From: UBA8514 sp034933685
GTDB lineage: Bacteria; Bacillota; Clostridia; Lachnospirales; Anaerotignaceae
DNA: 64,000 nt
NCBI GenBank assembly: GCA_034933685.1
Contig: JAYFNB010000001.1
Span: 52,158 to 116,157, forward strand
Direction of reading: 5' to 3'
Shown: in pieces, positions 60,363 to 64,000 of the stretch
Layout: each line of letters starts with the position of its first letter
Position numbering within the stretch: position 1 is the first letter of the stretch
The notes under the pieces: model-generated
What the model was told of the DNA's origin: nothing
Databases searched by the model: none
The model's input: only the letters and a program-made list of their open reading frames with translations
Translations under genes and position numbers: made by a program

Positions 60363-62141
60363 ATGCTTTTATCTGCTGAAAATATATCAAAAAATTACGG
60401 AATAAAACAGTTGCTAAAAGGGGTTTCTATTTACCTTAATGAAGGTGACAAAATTGGAATTATTGGAATTAATGGAACAGGAAAAAGCACACTGCTAAGA
60501 ATATTGGCAGGAGTGGAGGAGCCTGATGTTGGCAAGGCTTGGTTTAACCCAAATTTGCAAATTAGCTTTTTGAGGCAAAACCCACCAATGCAAGACGGGT
60601 TGACTGTTTTAGAGCAAGTGTTCGAAAATCTTTCTTGTCAGTTTAGGCAGCTTAACGAGTATGAAGCAAAGGCAATGCTTTCAAAGTTGGGAATACATAA
60701 CTTTGAACAAAAAATAGGCACGCTTTCTGGCGGACAGAAAAAAAGAGTTGCACTTGCAGCGGCACTTATTCATCCGGCAGATGTGCTTATACTGGATGAG
60801 CCTACAAATCATTTGGACAGTGACATGGTAACATGGCTTGAAGGCTACTTAATTAAGTTTAAGGGCGGAATAATTATGATTACCCACGATAGATATTTTC
60901 TTGACCGTGTGGTAAATAAAATAACTGAGTTGGACAAGGGAAATCTTTATAGCTATGACGCAAATTATTCAAAATATCTTGAGCTTAAAGCACAGCGAGA
61001 GGATATGGCACAGGCAACGGAAAGAAAGCGACAGGCAATACTAAAAAAGGAATATGCGTGGATTATGCGTGGCGCAAGGGCAAGAAGCACCAAAGCTAAG
61101 GGGCGTATTGAAAGATATGAGGACTTAAAAGCACTTTCCGCACCAGAGGTAGACGAAAAAATACAGCTTTCATCCCTTACAAGCCGTTTGGGGCGAAAAA
61201 CCATTGAGCTTAAAAATATCACAAAGGCATTTGACGGAAGAACGGTTATAAGCGATTTTAGCTACACTATAATACGCAATGACCGCATTGGAATCGTAGG
61301 GCAAAATGGTGCAGGCAAAAGTACATTTCTTAACATGATTTGCGGACGAATTAGGCCAGATAGTGGAACAGTTGAGGTTGGCGGAACGGTAAAGATAGGT
61401 TATTTCTCACAAGAGAGTAAAGAACTTGACCCTAATGAGAGAGTAATAGATTTTGTAAAAAATATAAGCAATGAAATTAAAACTGGGGAAGGGACTTTTT
61501 CAGCCAGCCAGATGTTGGAAAAATTCCTGTTTTATTCAGATTTACAGTATGCAAAAATTGGTGCTTTAAGCGGCGGCGAAAAACGTAGGCTTTATTTGCT
61601 TAGTATTCTTATGGATGCTCCAAATATTTTGCTTTTGGATGAACCTACAAACGATTTGGATATTGAAACGCTTACTATTTTGGAAGATTATCTTGAAAGT
61701 TTTGGCGGTGCAGTTATTACTGTATCTCATGACCGTTATTTCTTAGATAAACTTGCGGAATTTATATTCGAGGTTAAAACTGATGGAAGTATAATTCGTT
61801 ATATTGGCAATTATTCGGACTACGAGGAGAATAGAATTATAGAGGAAAAGCCAGCGGTTTGCAAAACTGTTGAAGAGAAAAAAGAAACAGCAGTTAAACC
61901 TAAAAAGCTTAAATTTTCTTATAATGAACAGCGTGAATACGAAACAATTGCAAATGATGTGGCAAAGCTGGAGTTGGCAATTGAGAAAAATGCTGCTGAT
62001 ATGGCAAAGTTCGCCAGCGACTACACCAAGCTGAACGAACTTATGGCACAAAAAGAAGAGTTGGAATTAAAGCTTGGTGAAAAAATGGAACGCTGGGTTT
62101 ACTTAGAAGAACTGGCTGAAAAAATTGAAGAGCAGAAGTAG
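60363..62141 (+). CDS. ABC-F family ATPase (Uup-like)
   Basis: The protein has 592 residues with two ABC cassettes: GINGTGKSTL...LSGGQKKR...LILDEPTNHLD and GQNGAGKSTF...LSGGEKRR...LLLDEPTNDLD. The linker between them is the ABC-F type (KKEYAWIMRGARARSTKAKGRIERY), and the end is a coiled coil. No membrane part is coded, as expected for ABC-F proteins, which act on ribosomes or DNA-linked processes. The linker and coiled-coil end fit Uup more than the resistance branches. It starts 19 bases after the cyclase gene with TTAGGAGAAG. Confidence 0.9.
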   Translation: MLLSAENISKNYGIKQLLKGVSIYLNEGDKIGIIGINGTGKSTLLRILAGVEEPDVGKAWFNPNLQISFLRQNPPMQDGLTVLEQVFENLSCQFRQLNEYEAKAMLSKLGIHNFEQKIGTLSGGQKKRVALAAALIHPADVLILDEPTNHLDSDMVTWLEGYLIKFKGGIIMITHDRYFLDRVVNKITELDKGNLYSYDANYSKYLELKAQREDMAQATERKRQAILKKEYAWIMRGARARSTKAKGRIERYEDLKALSAPEVDEKIQLSSLTSRLGRKTIELKNITKAFDGRTVISDFSYTIIRNDRIGIVGQNGAGKSTFLNMICGRIRPDSGTVEVGGTVKIGYFSQESKELDPNERVIDFVKNISNEIKTGEGTFSASQMLEKFLFYSDLQYAKIGALSGGEKRRLYLLSILMDAPNILLLDEPTNDLDIETLTILEDYLESFGGAVITVSHDRYFLDKLAEFIFEVKTDGSIIRYIGNYSDYEENRIIEEKPAVCKTVEEKKETAVKPKKLKFSYNEQREYETIANDVAKLELAIEKNAADMAKFASDYTKLNELMAQKEELELKLGEKMERWVYLEELAEKIEEQK

Positions 62142-62157
62142 TGAATAGAGGTGACTG

Positions 62158-62793
62158 GTGGGAATTTTTAAGGAGTATAAAGGCAGAACACTATCGCGTG
62201 CAATAGCTATTGTTATAATTGGTTTGTTTTTTGCGATAGGGATTTTTTCTTACATAATTGGTATGAAAAATGCAAAAATGGCCTATGAAGCATCAAAACC
62301 TAAGATAACAGGGACAGTTCTAAAGCAGCAAATTGTGAATATCAACGAGCTTACAACTGTAGAATACCACTATACAACTATGGGTCAGTTTGAAAATAGC
62401 ACGGACTTTTATGGAATGAAGGTTCCGTTTACCACAAAGAGGTTTATTGTAAGCTACGACGGTGTTATAAAGGCAGGAGTTGACTTGGGCGGAATTGAAA
62501 TTGCTGTAAGTGAAACTGTAATTACAGTAACATTGCCTAAAGCAGAGATTTTATCCCACAAGGTGGATGAGAGTAGTTTTCAAATTTACGACGAAAAAAG
62601 CGGAATTTTTAACAGAATAAAACTTGAGGATTATAATAATTTTCAGCTTGAACAGAAAAAGACCATGGAGGATAAAGCACTTAGCAGTGGTATACTGTCA
62701 GAAGCTTATAGTAATGCTGAGAATACTGTAAGAAATATTATTGAAATGGCAACCGACGATTATGAATATACGATTATAATTAAAGAAAAATAA
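62158..62793 (+). CDS. DUF4230 membrane-anchored protein
   Basis: The protein has 211 residues. One N-terminal membrane helix (AIAIVIIGLFFAIGIFSYII) is followed by a beta-rich extracellular domain with the DUF4230 pattern (LTTVEYHYTTMG, IVSYDGVIKAGVDLGGI, VTLPKAEIL). Its function is unknown. Start GTG lies after GAGGTGACTG and follows the ABC-F gene by 16 bases. Confidence 0.82.
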   Translation: MGIFKEYKGRTLSRAIAIVIIGLFFAIGIFSYIIGMKNAKMAYEASKPKITGTVLKQQIVNINELTTVEYHYTTMGQFENSTDFYGMKVPFTTKRFIVSYDGVIKAGVDLGGIEIAVSETVITVTLPKAEILSHKVDESSFQIYDEKSGIFNRIKLEDYNNFQLEQKKTMEDKALSSGILSEAYSNAENTVRNIIEMATDDYEYTIIIKEK

Positions 62794-62795
62794 TA

Positions 62796-62834
62796 AAAAT
62801 ATCCTGTGAAACAAAATTTTCACAGGATATTTTT
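62796..62834 (+). terminator. Strong terminator after the DUF4230 gene
   Basis: AAAATATCCTGTGAAA (62796-62811) pairs exactly with 62818-62833 over a short loop; the arm ends in T. It can also work on the minus strand. Confidence 0.85.
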
Positions 62835-62855
62835 ATATATAATTTTAAACTTTTA

Positions 62856-62886
62856 TTGACATTATACTTAGTATAAGGTTTATAGT
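62856..62886 (+). promoter_or_regulatory. MerR-type promoter with 19-bp spacer and central dyad
   Basis: A perfect TTGACA (62856-62861) and TATAGT (62881-62886) are 19 bases apart, too far for normal sigma-A use but right for MerR activation. The spacer holds TTATAC-TTA-GTATAA (62862-62876), a dyad where a MerR dimer would bind. It drives the merR-type gene just downstream, so self-regulation is likely. Confidence 0.75.
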
Positions 62887-62955
62887 TTTGTTTATAGCAA
62901 AGTGGTTTAACAATAAGGTTTATGTTGATGAGACACTTAAACATGAGGTGAAAAA

Positions 62956-63753
62956 ATGAAGGAATTGTATACAATAGGTGAAACAGCAAGCCTTTTAGGT
63001 ATTTCTACCCAAACTTTAAGGTATTATGATAAAATAGGGCTGCTTTCGCCAGGGCATACTGACCCTAATACAGGTTACAGGTATTATTTTTACAACCAAT
63101 TTCATTATATAGATAGAATTAAGTATCTTCAGGGCTTTGGTATGCCCTTGGATAACATTAAAAAAATAATTCACAGCGGACGTGTAGACAGCCTTTTGCC
63201 TTACCTTAGGAAGAAAAAACAGGAATCCATTGATGAGTTGGATAAAATTCAAGCCAGAATTGATGACATAGACTGGTATATAGACTATTTTACCTATTTG
63301 GATAAGGACGAAAATGCGGACTTTTTGTACAAAGTGCAAATAGAAGAACGGTATATAATAAAAGTGCCCTGCTTCTATGGGGAAGCATTAGCAAACATGG
63401 AAATTCGCCTTGCTAAGGCAAAAAGCCAAAAAAGCTATTCAGAGTTAAGCTTTAGAAGGCAGTATGGGTATAAAATTGACGTTTCTTCTCTTATGAAAAA
63501 GGAATTTTATCCAAAGGAATACTTTGTTTATTTAAGGGAGAAGCCTAAAATTGACCCGAAACTATATGAAATTTTGCCTTCGGGTGAGTATTTGTGTTTT
63601 AGAACAAGAATTCTTGAGGAAAATTGGAATCCAGACGTGCTTACAGAATATTTTGAGAATAAAAAAATGCCTAAGCTTGCGCTTGCAATGGAATTTGAAG
63701 ATAATTTGGTAGAGTATTCAAAGGCTTGGTATGAAATACAGATTTTATTATGA
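62956..63753 (+). CDS. MerR-family transcriptional regulator
   Basis: The protein has 265 residues. An N-terminal winged helix-turn-helix (LYTIGETASLLGISTQTLRYYDKIGLL, split over the two recognition parts), the linker helix SVDLIL-type coiled coil (KKQESIDELDKIQARI), and a C-terminal part of about 150 residues that resembles the multidrug-binding domains of BmrR/GyrI-type proteins in pattern (EERYIIKVP, PSGEYLCFR). The effector is unknown. It is expressed from a promoter with its own predicted binding site. Confidence 0.9.
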   Translation: MKELYTIGETASLLGISTQTLRYYDKIGLLSPGHTDPNTGYRYYFYNQFHYIDRIKYLQGFGMPLDNIKKIIHSGRVDSLLPYLRKKKQESIDELDKIQARIDDIDWYIDYFTYLDKDENADFLYKVQIEERYIIKVPCFYGEALANMEIRLAKAKSQKSYSELSFRRQYGYKIDVSSLMKKEFYPKEYFVYLREKPKIDPKLYEILPSGEYLCFRTRILEENWNPDVLTEYFENKKMPKLALAMEFEDNLVEYSKAWYEIQILL

Positions 63754-63759
63754 AATAGA

Positions 63760-63780
63760 ACCAACATTTCTGCTGTTGGT
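63760..63780 (+). other. Short hairpin after the merR gene
   Basis: ACCAACA (63760-63766) pairs with TGTTGGT (63774-63780) over seven bases. No T run follows, so it is only a weak terminator or processing site. Confidence 0.35.
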
Positions 63781-63859
63781 TGCTGAATAAACACAGCACA
63801 TCAGGGATTATGCACAATATAAAGGGTTTTGGGGAAAAATAAAAAAAGGGGATGTATTT

Positions 63860-64000
63860 ATGGACGCAATACTTAATTTTCTTTCAGCAATTTCAAACTT
63901 TATGTGGGGGCCGCCAATGACAATAGCATTGGTTGGAACGGGGCTTTATCTTTCAATTAAGTTTAAATTTTCCTACATAACAAGAATTGGATTTCACTTC
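63860..64000 (+). CDS. AGCS-family sodium/alanine symporter (start only)
   Basis: The 47 residues in the window (MDAILNFLSAISNFMWG, PPMTIALVGTGLYLSIKFKF) match the N-terminus of AGCS sodium:amino-acid symporters, which share the WGPP...L.GTGLYL pattern. The ATG follows AAAGGGGATG-type sequence by about eight bases. The rest lies beyond the right edge. Confidence 0.85.
   Translation, partial: MDAILNFLSAISNFMWGPPMTIALVGTGLYLSIKFKFSYITRIGFHF

Overview
The window looks like chromosome of a low-GC, endospore-forming member of the Clostridia, probably near the Lachnospirales. The grounds are AT-rich codon use, many GTG and TTG starts, strong AGGAGG-type ribosome binding sites, sigma-A promoters of the TTGACA-17-TATAAT kind, and two sporulation genes (sigK and gpr). 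I cannot name a genus. No rRNA, tRNA, CRISPR array or insertion sequence was seen.

Bases 1 to about 38,880 hold one large contractile injection system (CIS) locus. On the left are a two-domain AAA+ ATPase and an OmpR-type response regulator (minus strand), divergent from a sensor kinase. An extended -10 promoter near 3,850 starts a long plus-strand run. Its first part is unusual: a CIS-type protein with an Ig-like end, three membrane-anchored proteins (an unknown, a HAMP/degenerate cyclase/TPR protein and a MORN-repeat protein), and two exported proteins (a TolC-like coiled-coil protein and a 922-residue helical protein). Then come the core parts: a DUF4255 terminator, a DUF4280 PAAR-like tip, sheath, two tube proteins, a tail-assembly pair with a likely -1 frameshift, a long helical protein (tape-measure candidate), two hub-adaptor paralogues, hub, spike, gp25, two J-like baseplate proteins and a tail protein I. 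It ends with a STAS protein, a double GNAT-like protein, a 967-residue effector with lipase-like and HExxH metallopeptidase motifs, and a small protein. There is no capsid, portal, terminase or lysis gene, so this is a CIS and not a prophage.

The right edge of the CIS locus lies against the 3' end of sigK (minus strand, 38,862-39,557). That gene matches SigK up to the GISRSY motif of region 4.2 and then runs into unrelated sequence. This is the layout expected if sigK is interrupted by a skin-like element that carries the CIS, with the missing 3' end to the left of this window. If true, the CIS locus would be removed from mother-cell DNA during sporulation.

Bases 39,700 to 64,000 are ordinary chromosome: gpr, rny, a parE-parC pair, degV, topB, a YqxD/YaiI gene, a metA-ABC transporter operon, a CNNM/CorC protein, a coiled-coil protein, a diguanylate cyclase with two solute-binding domains, an ABC-F ATPase, a DUF4230 protein, a self-regulated MerR gene and the start of an AGCS sodium/amino-acid symporter. 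Several promoters and terminators can be read directly and mark the transcription units.
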